From Nostoc sp. FACHB-152 (GTDB taxonomy: Bacteria; Cyanobacteriota; Cyanobacteriia; Cyanobacteriales; Nostocaceae), in NCBI RefSeq assembly GCF_014697475.1, contig NZ_JACJRV010000027.1, positions 1 to 64,000 of the forward strand: a stretch of DNA of 64,000 bases, read 5' to 3'. Below, piece after piece: positions 56,118 through 64,000 of this stretch (position 1 is the stretch's first letter; each line of letters opens with the position of its first letter). Position numbers and translations under genes: made by a program. Below the pieces are notes generated by a model. It searched no databases. It saw only the letters and a program-made list of their open reading frames with translations, and was not told the origin of the DNA.

Positions 56118-59100
56118 ATGGCAAATCTTACTGGATACCAAATTAACGCTACCCTTAACGAAGGAGTCCAAACAATTGTTTATCGGGCGCAAATGCCAGA
56201 AAAGCAACAGCGAGTAATCCTCAAATTGCTTAAAAATGAATTTCCTACTCTTGAAGCCTTTACTCGTCTAAAAAACGAGTATCAAATTCAGCAAGGTTTA
56301 GACCATCTCAATATAGTTAAAGCAATTGCTCTAGAAAACTTTGATCATCGTGTAGGGCTGTTATTAGAAGACTTTGGAGGGCAATCTTTAGCAGAAATTT
56401 TAAAAATAGAAAAAATTGATTTAATCAAATCTTTAAAAATTACTATTCAGTTAACTAAAGCTTTAGATTATCTTCACAAAAACCAAATTATTCATAAAGA
56501 TATCAAACCAAGCAATATCATTGTTAACTACCAAACAAATCAAGTTAAACTTGCAGACTTTGGTATCGCCTCACGTTTAAACAAAGAAACTCCCCAATTT
56601 ACTAATCCTAACTGTGTTGAAGGCACACTTGCCTATATGTCTCCTGAACAAACCGGGAGAATGAATCGTACTCTTGACTACCGGAGTGATTTTTATTCTT
56701 TGGGAGTGACTTTATACGAAATGCTTACCAAAGAGATACCATTTTTTAGTGAAGATCCTCTAGAAATAGTTTATAGACATATAGCAGTTCAACCGTTAAA
56801 CCCCCAGTTTTTCAATCCAGAGATTCCTATAGCTATCTCAGAAATTGTCATGAAACTGATGGCAAAAAATGCTGAAGATAGATACCAAAGTGCGGCAGGT
56901 TTATTATTTGATTTAGAACTATGTTTAAATTCTTTAGAAAACCAACAAGAAATTGTTAATTTCGTTCCAGGTCGTTTAGATGTTTTAAGTCAGCTATTAA
57001 TTCCTCAAAAGTTATATGGACGGGAAACACAAGTTCATGAACTTTTAACAGCTTTTGAACGCATCACATCTGGAAGTAATGAAGTCGTATTAGTTTCTGG
57101 CTATTCTGGTATTGGTAAATCTGCTTTAGTAAATGAAGTCAGTAAACCTATTACTCATCGTCAAGGTTACTTTATCACAGGTAAATTTGACCAGTTAAAG
57201 CGTAATATTCCTTATGCTTCGTTAATTCAAGCATTTACCTATTTAGTTCGCTGCTTACTGACAGAAAATCAAGAAAAAATTGCTACATGGCGAAATAAGA
57301 TTTTATCAGCTTTGGGAAGTAATGGCAAAATAATTATTGATGTCATTCCTGAAGTTGAATTAATCATTGGTAAACAACCAGAAGTACCTCAACTAGGAGC
57401 AACAGAATCACAAAATCGCTTCCATCGAGTTTTTGAAGAGTTTATCCAGGTATTTACACAAAAAGAACACCCATTAGTTATATTTCTAGATGATTTACAA
57501 TGGGCAGATTCTGCTACATTAAATTTAATAAAAATTTTAACTACTAACGCTAACAGTAAATATTTATTATTTATTGGAGCCTACAGAGATAATGAAGTTA
57601 ATTCTACGCATCCTTTAATTCAAGCCATTGAAGATATTAAAACTAATGGTACAGCTATTAATAACATAGTTTTACAACCTTTAGATTTAAATCAGGTTCA
57701 GCAACTAGTAACTGACACATTACAAGCAAGTCGATACTTTGAAAGTAACATTCAAAATAATGAGTTTTTTAATAAACAAATTTGCCCACTAGCAGAGCTA
57801 ATTTGTAATAAAACTGCTGGCAATCCGTTTTTTATAACGCAATTACTTCAAGCACTTTATCAAGAAAAGCTTTTGCAATTTGACTTTAGCAGTGCTATAT
57901 GGCAGTGGAATTTACAAGAAATTCAAGCTATTGGGATTACCGATAAAAATGTAGTTGAATTAGTTGCTAGTCGGCTAGAGAAATTACCACAATCTACGCA
58001 AGATGTCTTAAAGTTAGCAGCCTGTGTCGGCGATAGATTTGGGTTGGATGTCTTGTCAGTTATCTATGAACAATCACCATCTGTAACAGCATCTGATTTA
58101 TATGCAGCTTTACAAGCAGGATTAATCTTACCCTTAAACGAAGCTTACCGTATTCCTTTAGTTTTTAATCAAGAAGAAGCTGTTCAGTACAAAGTAGATA
58201 CTTCACGAATCAGTTACAAGTTTTTACATGACAGAGTGCAACAAGCAGCTTATTCACTAATTCCCGAATCTCAGAAGACAGCAACTCATCTAAAAATAGG
58301 TCAATTGCTATTGCAAAATACACCTAAGGATGAGATTGAAGCTAATATTTTTGATATTGTTAATCAGTTAAATGTCGGGACTGCTTATTTAATTGAGCAA
58401 GCTGAAAAAACTGAGTTAGCAAAGTTAAATTTAATTGCAGCACAAAAAGCGAAAGCATCTACAGCTTATGAAGCGGCTCTCAAGTATTCAAAAATAGGAA
58501 TAGAACTTTTAAGTAAAGGTGCTTGGAAAACTGAATATAAATTAACTCTGGGCTTATATGAAGGCGCAGCCGAGGTTGCTTATCTGAGCGGCAATTTTGA
58601 ACAGATGCAGCAATGGGCTGATGTGGTATTACAAAATGCTGATAATTTACTAGATAAAGTCAAAGTTTATGAAGTACAAATTATCTCTGCTATCATTCAA
58701 AGTCAACAACTAAAAGCTATTACAACAGCATTATCAGTACTGCAATTGCTAGGAATTGATATGCCTGAAAAACCAACTCCTAGCGATATTCAGCAGGGGA
58801 TAGATGAGATAGTTGTTAAGTTGCAAGGAAAAGCGATCGCTGATTTAATTAACTTACCCTTAATGACCGATCCGCAAAAAATAGCAGCAATGCGAATCCT
58901 GATGGGCGTTCTCCCCGCAGCCTTTCAAACTGCCCCAGAGATGATGCCTGTTATTGCCTGCAAAATGGTCAATTTGTCTTTAAATTATGGGAATACATCT
59001 GTTTCTGCCTATGGTTACAGCCTATATGGATTAATTCTTTGTGGCGTTCTTGGACAAATTGATTTTGGTTATGAATTTGGTAAGTTGGCATTAAACCTAA

Positions 59101-61544
59101 TGTCTCAATTTAATTCTGAAATTAAAGCCAAGATTTTAACTGTAGTTAGCGCCCATGTTATGCATTGGCAAGATCATCTCAAGGAAACGCTAACTACAGC
59201 AAAAACAGGCTATTTAAGTGGTGTAGAAACTGGAGATTTAGAATACGCTGGTTACTGTGGTTATATCTATCCTTGCCATTCATTTTGGCTAGGGAAAGAA
59301 CTGTTAGTTTTAGAAGCAGAACTTGTGGCTTACTGCGATTCTTTGCAAAAAATTCAGCAGCTAGTAGCTTTAACTTGGAACAAAATCTATCTGCAAGCAG
59401 TATTAAATTTGCAAGGCAAGTCAGGAAATATTTGTTGTTTGATGGGTGATGTCTACAATGAGCAACTGATGCTACCAATTCATCAGCAAGTAAACGACCT
59501 TTACACAATAAATCACTTATTTATCAATAAGCTTATGCTCTCTTATATATTTGAAGAGTATGAGCAAGCTTTAGAAAATGCTGTCATGGCAGAAAAATCT
59601 TTAGCTGGCGTAACAGGACTGTTTGTAGTTCCACTATTTTCTTTTTATGATTCTTTAGCACAACTAGCAATTTACCATACTGCTCCAGAATCAACGCAAG
59701 TATCGATTTTAGAAAGAGTCCGAAATAATCAGCGTCAGATGGAACTTTGGGCGACTCATGCTCCCATGAATCACTTGCATAAATTCTATCTAGTTGAGGC
59801 TGAAATATATCAAGCTTTGCATCAAAATTTAGAGGCAATGGATTACTATGAACTGGCAATTATCAAATCTCAAGAACATGGATATCTTCAAGAAGAAGCC
59901 TTAGCCTACGAATTAGCGAGTAAATTTTACAAAGCTTTAGGTAAAGAGTTAATTCATCAAACTTATCTCACTAAAGCTTATTATGCCTACATTCGTTGGG
60001 GCGCGATCGCTAAAGTTAAGCATTTAGAATTAAAATATCCTTTCCTAGTTCAACAAACTAGTATCCCCGCCGCGTCTAGACTCAAACTAGATGTAACCCA
60101 CATGACTACTAATACCACTACTAGTAGTGGTTTGAGTGATTTCTTAGACTTTAATACCTTCGTCAAAGTTTCCCAAGCGATAACCAACGAAATTGTTTTA
60201 GAAAGTTTATTGAGTAAGTTAATCAAAATATTACTAGAAAATGCTGCGGCACAGAAAGCAGTGTTATTACTAGTAAAAGATGCTGAACTCTATATAGAAG
60301 CTTCTGGTAATGTAGCTGATGATTCAGTCACTGTTTTACAATCAGTGCCTGTTGATAACTATCAAAATCTACCCCTATCAGTCATTAACTACGTTTTCAA
60401 AACTCAGAAAAATCTTGTTTTAAATGATTCTATATCGACTGATCCTTTTAAGATTGATAACTATATTCAGGCATCCCAATCAAAATCAATTCTGTGTTTG
60501 CCAATTATCTATCAATCAAAACTTTCTGGGATTATTTATCTAGAAAATCAGACATCAACAGGCGCATTTCTTCCCGAAAGAGTCAAAGTCTTACAAGTTC
60601 TAGTTTCTCAAATGGCTATTGCCATTGAAAATGCCCGCTTGTATACCACAGAACAAGATAATTCCAGACAATTAGCACAGTCGCTTCAAGATTTGCAAGC
60701 AGCACAACTACAAATTATTCAAAGCGAAAAAATGTCATCTTTGGGAAATTTAGTTGCAGGCGTAGCGCATGAAATTAATAACCCTGTTGGCTTTATTGCC
60801 GGTAATGTTGACTTAGCAAAAGATGCTGTTAATGATTTAATCGATTATCTAAAACTTTACGAGTGTACATTCCCTAACCCAGGCAATGAAATTGAAGAAA
60901 AAGCTGAAGAGATCGATGTACTTTTCTTAATGGAAGAGTTACCTAAAATGATTGAAGGCATGAAAACGGGTACAAAACGCATTCGAGAAATTAGCACTTC
61001 ACTGCGGACTTTTTCTCGTGCTGATACGACATCTAAAGTAGTAGCTAATATCCATGAAGGTATTGATAGCACTTTGATGATTTTACAACATCGAATCAAA
61101 GCTAGTTCTGACCGCCCTGCCATACAAATCATTAAAAAGTACGGTGATATTCCTTTGGTGGAATGTTATTTAGGGCAATTGAATCAGGTGTTTATGAATA
61201 TTTTAGCTAATGCGATCGATGCTTTAGAGGAGGCAATTATTACTAGGAACTTACATGATAACTCTGTGAACCATCCTAATACAATTACCATTACAACAGA
61301 GATATCTGAGGATCGCCAGAATGTATTGATTAGGTTTAAAGATAATGGCAAAGGTATGACTGAAGAAGTAAAATCATGTATTTTTAACCACTTGTTTACT
61401 AGTAAGCCTGTAGGCAAAGGTACTGGCTTAGGTTTGTCTATTAGTCAGCAAATTATTGTAGATAACCATAGTGGGAATTTAACTTGTGAATCTGTTGTCG
61501 GTGAAGGTACAGAGTTTATAGTTTCTATTCCCATTTCTGGTTAA
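56118..61544 (+). CDS. HstK-type Ser/Thr kinase, AAA ATPase, GAF and histidine kinase
   Basis: 1808-residue signalling protein. The Ser/Thr kinase domain at about 1-270 has the HRD-equivalent IIHKDIKPSNIIV, the DFG in LADFGIAS and an APE-like SPEQTG. An AAA/STAND ATPase follows at about 300-650 with VSGYSGIGKSALVNEV and LVIFLDDLQWADSA. A long helical, TPR-like region reaches to about 1340. Then comes a GAF domain (about 1350-1500) and a histidine kinase: His1551 in LVAGVAHEINNPVGF, and the ATPase boxes ILANAIDAL, DNGKGM and GTGLGLSIS. This is the HstK family of heterocystous cyanobacteria. The first ATG that yields the family N-terminus is 56118; a GTG at 56085 with AAGGGG upstream is an alternative. 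No receiver gene is adjacent. Confidence 0.92.
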   Translation: MANLTGYQINATLNEGVQTIVYRAQMPEKQQRVILKLLKNEFPTLEAFTRLKNEYQIQQGLDHLNIVKAIALENFDHRVGLLLEDFGGQSLAEILKIEKIDLIKSLKITIQLTKALDYLHKNQIIHKDIKPSNIIVNYQTNQVKLADFGIASRLNKETPQFTNPNCVEGTLAYMSPEQTGRMNRTLDYRSDFYSLGVTLYEMLTKEIPFFSEDPLEIVYRHIAVQPLNPQFFNPEIPIAISEIVMKLMAKNAEDRYQSAAGLLFDLELCLNSLENQQEIVNFVPGRLDVLSQLLIPQKLYGRETQVHELLTAFERITSGSNEVVLVSGYSGIGKSALVNEVSKPITHRQGYFITGKFDQLKRNIPYASLIQAFTYLVRCLLTENQEKIATWRNKILSALGSNGKIIIDVIPEVELIIGKQPEVPQLGATESQNRFHRVFEEFIQVFTQKEHPLVIFLDDLQWADSATLNLIKILTTNANSKYLLFIGAYRDNEVNSTHPLIQAIEDIKTNGTAINNIVLQPLDLNQVQQLVTDTLQASRYFESNIQNNEFFNKQICPLAELICNKTAGNPFFITQLLQALYQEKLLQFDFSSAIWQWNLQEIQAIGITDKNVVELVASRLEKLPQSTQDVLKLAACVGDRFGLDVLSVIYEQSPSVTASDLYAALQAGLILPLNEAYRIPLVFNQEEAVQYKVDTSRISYKFLHDRVQQAAYSLIPESQKTATHLKIGQLLLQNTPKDEIEANIFDIVNQLNVGTAYLIEQAEKTELAKLNLIAAQKAKASTAYEAALKYSKIGIELLSKGAWKTEYKLTLGLYEGAAEVAYLSGNFEQMQQWADVVLQNADNLLDKVKVYEVQIISAIIQSQQLKAITTALSVLQLLGIDMPEKPTPSDIQQGIDEIVVKLQGKAIADLINLPLMTDPQKIAAMRILMGVLPAAFQTAPEMMPVIACKMVNLSLNYGNTSVSAYGYSLYGLILCGVLGQIDFGYEFGKLALNLMSQFNSEIKAKILTVVSAHVMHWQDHLKETLTTAKTGYLSGVETGDLEYAGYCGYIYPCHSFWLGKELLVLEAELVAYCDSLQKIQQLVALTWNKIYLQAVLNLQGKSGNICCLMGDVYNEQLMLPIHQQVNDLYTINHLFINKLMLSYIFEEYEQALENAVMAEKSLAGVTGLFVVPLFSFYDSLAQLAIYHTAPESTQVSILERVRNNQRQMELWATHAPMNHLHKFYLVEAEIYQALHQNLEAMDYYELAIIKSQEHGYLQEEALAYELASKFYKALGKELIHQTYLTKAYYAYIRWGAIAKVKHLELKYPFLVQQTSIPAASRLKLDVTHMTTNTTTSSGLSDFLDFNTFVKVSQAITNEIVLESLLSKLIKILLENAAAQKAVLLLVKDAELYIEASGNVADDSVTVLQSVPVDNYQNLPLSVINYVFKTQKNLVLNDSISTDPFKIDNYIQASQSKSILCLPIIYQSKLSGIIYLENQTSTGAFLPERVKVLQVLVSQMAIAIENARLYTTEQDNSRQLAQSLQDLQAAQLQIIQSEKMSSLGNLVAGVAHEINNPVGFIAGNVDLAKDAVNDLIDYLKLYECTFPNPGNEIEEKAEEIDVLFLMEELPKMIEGMKTGTKRIREISTSLRTFSRADTTSKVVANIHEGIDSTLMILQHRIKASSDRPAIQIIKKYGDIPLVECYLGQLNQVFMNILANAIDALEEAIITRNLHDNSVNHPNTITITTEISEDRQNVLIRFKDNGKGMTEEVKSCIFNHLFTSKPVGKGTGLGLSISQQIIVDNHSGNLTCESVVGEGTEFIVSIPISG

Positions 61545-61934
61545 TTATTGCTAAATTCATGCTTATCTCCCCAATCTCTTAAAGTAATTGGGGATATTTT
61601 GATGCACAAATAAAATATATTTTTTAATTTTTATAATTAAATTTATTCAAATTATACAAATTCATAAAATATTTATAAATAGAAAGAGTTTTTACTGAGA
61701 ACTTACAGAATTTTGACTACTGTTAACAACTTCTTATTTAATGACAAAATCGTTATATTTAACAGTTACTTTTTCTGGATGAATTGTTATAAACATTATA
61801 GGTAAAATTTCTAAGTGAATTTTTAAGTAACTTTTAGATATTTGATATTAAATGCATTATCAAATTGGGCTAAAAGTTTTATTTAAAATCACTTCATTTG
61901 TGTCCATTGCTAATAAAAGTACGGGTGTAATTAC
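61545..61934. other. gene-free AT-rich stretch
   Basis: 390 bp, very AT-rich, between two plus-strand genes. No gene, hairpin or repeat was recognised. Confidence 0.4.
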
Positions 61935-62633
61935 ATGGAAAAAATAAAAGGAAGTAAGCAAGTAGTATATAAAAATATTTCATTGGTATTACAACGTTTA
62001 AGCTTGATTGTAATTGCCATAGTAATGGTTTTAGCTTTAGGGGGTAAATTTGAACTAGCAAGTGCATCTACACCCAATGCAAAATCAGAAATTCAAGAAT
62101 TGGCAAACTGCTACGCTTTAGGAACTGATGCTATTGGCAGAGGAAACCTGCAAGAAGGAAAAAATATTTATCAAAATTGTTTTACTCCAGATGCAACAAT
62201 CACTGCTGTTTTTCCTAGTGGAGCGAGTGAAACAAGATATGGTGCAAATAATTGGGCAGATTTCGTCTATGCGGTATTTCAGGCAAATGGATACCAAGCT
62301 ACACAGCATTTGATAGGGACAGTCAATATTTCAGTGCAGAACAATAAAGCATCTATGTCGTCATATCTCCATGCAACTCACAAGCTTTCAGACACTAGCA
62401 TTGATGTTGCTAACGGTACATATGTAGACGAAGTTGTAAATAAACAAGGAAGTTGGAAAATTAGCCGTCGTACTTTGACACTCATCGATTTCTTAAACCT
62501 TTCTTCTCCTGGTGCTTCTGAGTCAGATTCTTCTAAGTCTAGTGCGGCTGTTTCTAATTTTTCTACTGCTGAAACTTCTACTAATAGCTTGAAACAACCA
62601 CATAGACCATATATACCTCTTTCCAACAAATAA
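61935..62633 (+). CDS. exported NTF2-like (SnoaL-type) protein
   Basis: 232 residues. The N-terminal segment has a signal or membrane anchor (LSLIVIAIVMVLALGGKFEL, then ASAST). The central about 130 residues resemble an NTF2/SnoaL fold (ELANCYALGTDAIGRGNLQE; ATQHLIGTVNISVQNNKASM; WKISRRTLTLIDFLNL). The last 45 residues are Ser-rich and probably disordered. NTF2-like folds serve as small-molecule binding pockets or enzymes; no catalytic pair is evident. A hairpin terminator follows. Confidence 0.7.
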   Translation: MEKIKGSKQVVYKNISLVLQRLSLIVIAIVMVLALGGKFELASASTPNAKSEIQELANCYALGTDAIGRGNLQEGKNIYQNCFTPDATITAVFPSGASETRYGANNWADFVYAVFQANGYQATQHLIGTVNISVQNNKASMSSYLHATHKLSDTSIDVANGTYVDEVVNKQGSWKISRRTLTLIDFLNLSSPGASESDSSKSSAAVSNFSTAETSTNSLKQPHRPYIPLSNK

Positions 62634-62646
62634 TACCAATTCAACC

Positions 62647-62679
62647 CCACAGGTTTGATTTAATCTAGCCTGTGGTTTC
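62647..62679 (+). terminator. intrinsic terminator after the NTF2-like gene
   Basis: CCACAGG (62647-62653) pairs with CCTGTGG (62669-62675), followed by TTTCT, 14 bp after the stop. Confidence 0.65.
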
Positions 62680-62762
62680 TAATTTTAATAGAATTAAATT
62701 TTTCTTTGTTTGGTAAGTGCGATCGCAGATCATTCTCTAAGAGTCTGTTTTAAAAGTATGGG

Positions 62763-62876
62763 GCGAATAGAATTCGCTACTACATAAACTAAGTCCGCCT
62801 GTGCGGACTGAGGAAAAATCAAAGTTTTTAACCCGCGCAGGCGGGTTTTGCCTGTATAGGTGCGATTTCCAATCGC
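62763..62876. repeat. four consecutive small stem-loops (composite Nostoc repeat)
   Basis: GCGAAT/ATTCGC at 62763-62777, AGTCCGC/GCGGACT at 62792-62809, AACCCGC/GCGGGTT at 62830-62847 and GCGATT/AATCGC at 62862-62876. The whole set sits between the NTF2-like gene and the convergent LuxR gene. Confidence 0.75.
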
Positions 62877-62912
62877 CGAGGATAGTATTGATTTAGACTT
62901 GACAAACATTCT

Positions 62913-63584
62913 CTACGAAACCAAAACATCCTGTAACTTCGCCACCATCTCCGCCCTGGCTGACACTTCTAGCTTGCGAAACATCCGCTTTAAAGCCTGC
63001 TTCACAGAGTTTTGCGTAATCCAGAGTCTCTCACCAATTTCGGCATTAGTTAAACCCTGCGCCACCAACTCAGCGATTTCTAACTCGCGTGGTGTGAGGC
63101 GACTAACTAAAGGTGAAGCCGAAATTGTGGGTTTTGCCCGTAAAGTGGCAAGTTTCGCTGACAAATGCAAGCATACAGCACTCAAGTCAGCTAAGTCGTT
63201 GCCATCAAAGGCAGGCTTGCCGCGATCGCGTGCTAAGTGTAATGTACCTATCAACTGACCATCGCAAACAATTGGCCCAGTCATGACGTGTTCGTGGTCA
63301 GAACGAGAGCAAAAATGTTTCCAGTCTCCTGGGGATAATAATAATTGCTCATGGGCGGGAGCGTGACGCTCAACTACGTAACGTCCAACAGGATTACCCT
63401 CCAAACATACTGCGGGAATAGCAGGAACATCAATTTCAGTTGGTGCTTGTTCATCTAAAAGATAAATACCCCAATGCTGTACGCCAAAATGCTCGCTAAT
63501 CTTATCCTTAAGAGCGAGATGCAGCTCTTGCTCATTACGGACACTAGCGATCGCACCAAATACAGCATGAAGAGAATTAGCCAT
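62913..63584 (-). CDS. GAF-LuxR transcriptional regulator
   Basis: 223 residues. An N-terminal GAF-like sensor spans about 5-155 (LKDKISEHFGVQHWGIYLLD; VMTGPIVCDGQLIGTLHLAR). The C-terminal LuxR helix-turn-helix spans about 165-220 (LTPRELEIAELVAQGLTNAE; WITQNSVKQALKRMFRKLEV). ATG at 63584 is preferred to 63608. The gene is divergent from the DUF3386 gene with 114 bp between the starts, and may control it. The ligand of the GAF domain is unknown. Confidence 0.88.
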   Translation of the reverse strand: MANSLHAVFGAIASVRNEQELHLALKDKISEHFGVQHWGIYLLDEQAPTEIDVPAIPAVCLEGNPVGRYVVERHAPAHEQLLLSPGDWKHFCSRSDHEHVMTGPIVCDGQLIGTLHLARDRGKPAFDGNDLADLSAVCLHLSAKLATLRAKPTISASPLVSRLTPRELEIAELVAQGLTNAEIGERLWITQNSVKQALKRMFRKLEVSARAEMVAKLQDVLVS

Positions 63585-63698
63585 AAGTGTACCCAAAGTG
63601 TACCCCATTGGGGACTATGCTCTACTCAACAATTACTTCTATGCTAATACCAGCAACAATAAAACGCTATTTATTACTGGATACGCTAGGAGAAGCAC

Positions 63699-64000
63699 AT
63701 GACAGTTACAAAACTCTCTGCTCAGGAACTTTTCCGGGCTGCTTATGAAAACCGCTACACATGGGATAATAAATTCCCCGGTTACACCGCAGATGTTACC
63801 TATAAGTACGACGATAAAGTTACTACAGGTAAAGTAATCATCAATGCTGAACTCAAGGCGGAAGTTCTGGAAGTAGAAGACGAGTCCGTACAAAAAGCCA
63901 TCCACGGTCAAGCTTGGGAAATTGCCATTCACCGTATCCGCCGCAGCTTTGAAGCCACCCACGGCGAAAACACCTTTAGCTATGGTGACACCGACTTAAC
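63699..64000 (+). CDS. DUF3386 family protein (5' part)
   Basis: The frame opens at 63699 with TAGGAGA nine bases upstream and runs off the right edge after 100 codons. The sequence begins MTVTKLSAQELFRAAYENRY and continues TWDNKFPGYTADVTYKYDD, as in the cyanobacterial DUF3386 family (about 215 residues). It is probably soluble. Function unknown. Divergent from the LuxR regulator. Confidence 0.85.
   Translation, partial: MTVTKLSAQELFRAAYENRYTWDNKFPGYTADVTYKYDDKVTTGKVIINAELKAEVLEVEDESVQKAIHGQAWEIAIHRIRRSFEATHGENTFSYGDTDL

Overview
The window comes from a filamentous, probably heterocyst-forming cyanobacterium of the Nostoc/Anabaena type. The evidence is the dense HIP1 palindrome (GCGATCGC), heptanucleotide STRR repeats, a photosystem II small subunit gene (psb30), menD of the phylloquinone pathway, valyl-tRNA synthetase carrying the cyanobacterial CAAD membrane domain, a CyaB-type GAF adenylate cyclase, a very large HstK-type Ser/Thr-plus-His kinase, CHAT proteins, and many cyanobacteria-only hypothetical genes (DUF1822, DUF2808, DUF3386). 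No rRNA, tRNA or CRISPR array was seen.

Layout. 0-2 kb is an insertion-sequence graveyard: an IS110 remnant, an IS5-family element whose transposase is split by a -1 frame change, and the head of an IS630 transposase. 2-5.3 kb holds a PadR regulator and a GC-richer pair of AraC regulator and aldo/keto reductase with a cupin gene fragment between them. 5.4-9 kb is housekeeping: a saccharopine-dehydrogenase-like enzyme, menD and folB. 9.2-10 kb codes for a PPC-domain protein with calcium-loop-like motifs. 10.5-15 kb is a signalling module: DUF1822 protein, CHAT-CHASE2 protein with a truncated sensor, and a sigma-70-like factor. 15-16 kb is a repetitive Gly/Thr/Ser exported protein with a WGxxGxxG tail. 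16.8-21.2 kb carries four minus-strand genes of unknown role led by an Hsp70/actin-fold ATPase with a membrane hairpin, divergent from a 1199-residue exported TPR-CHAT protein (21.3-24.9 kb). 25.4-29.6 kb is one giant CheB-CheR-PAS-histidine kinase-receiver protein. 29.9-33.8 kb is a tight three-gene operon of lipoxygenase, atypical P450 and an unknown protein, a probable oxylipin pathway. 34.3-48.6 kb mixes recJ, psb30, a YkgJ protein, two half-size GDT1 cation exporters, membrane and DUF2808 proteins, CyaB cyclase, a thioesterase, an ABC-F ATPase, a GlcNAc-kinase/AmpG-like pair and a frameshifted GxxExxY gene. 48.7-64 kb has valS, several small conserved genes, a TPR protein, a GST, the HstK-like kinase, an NTF2-like exported protein, a GAF-LuxR regulator and the start of a DUF3386 gene.

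Repeats are the second theme. Small mobile palindromic repeats have entered coding sequences in frame (recJ twice, the ABC-F gene once), ended one gene (CHAT-CHASE2), extended others at the 3' end, and inserted into each other. One 151-bp element at 10.2 kb sits inside a dispersed repeat whose uninterrupted copy is at 53.3 kb, which proves the insertion and shows its 10-bp target duplication. The best candidates for undescribed biology are the lipoxygenase/P450/unknown operon, the Hsp70-like membrane ATPase cluster next to TPR-CHAT, and the DUF1822/CHAT/sigma module.
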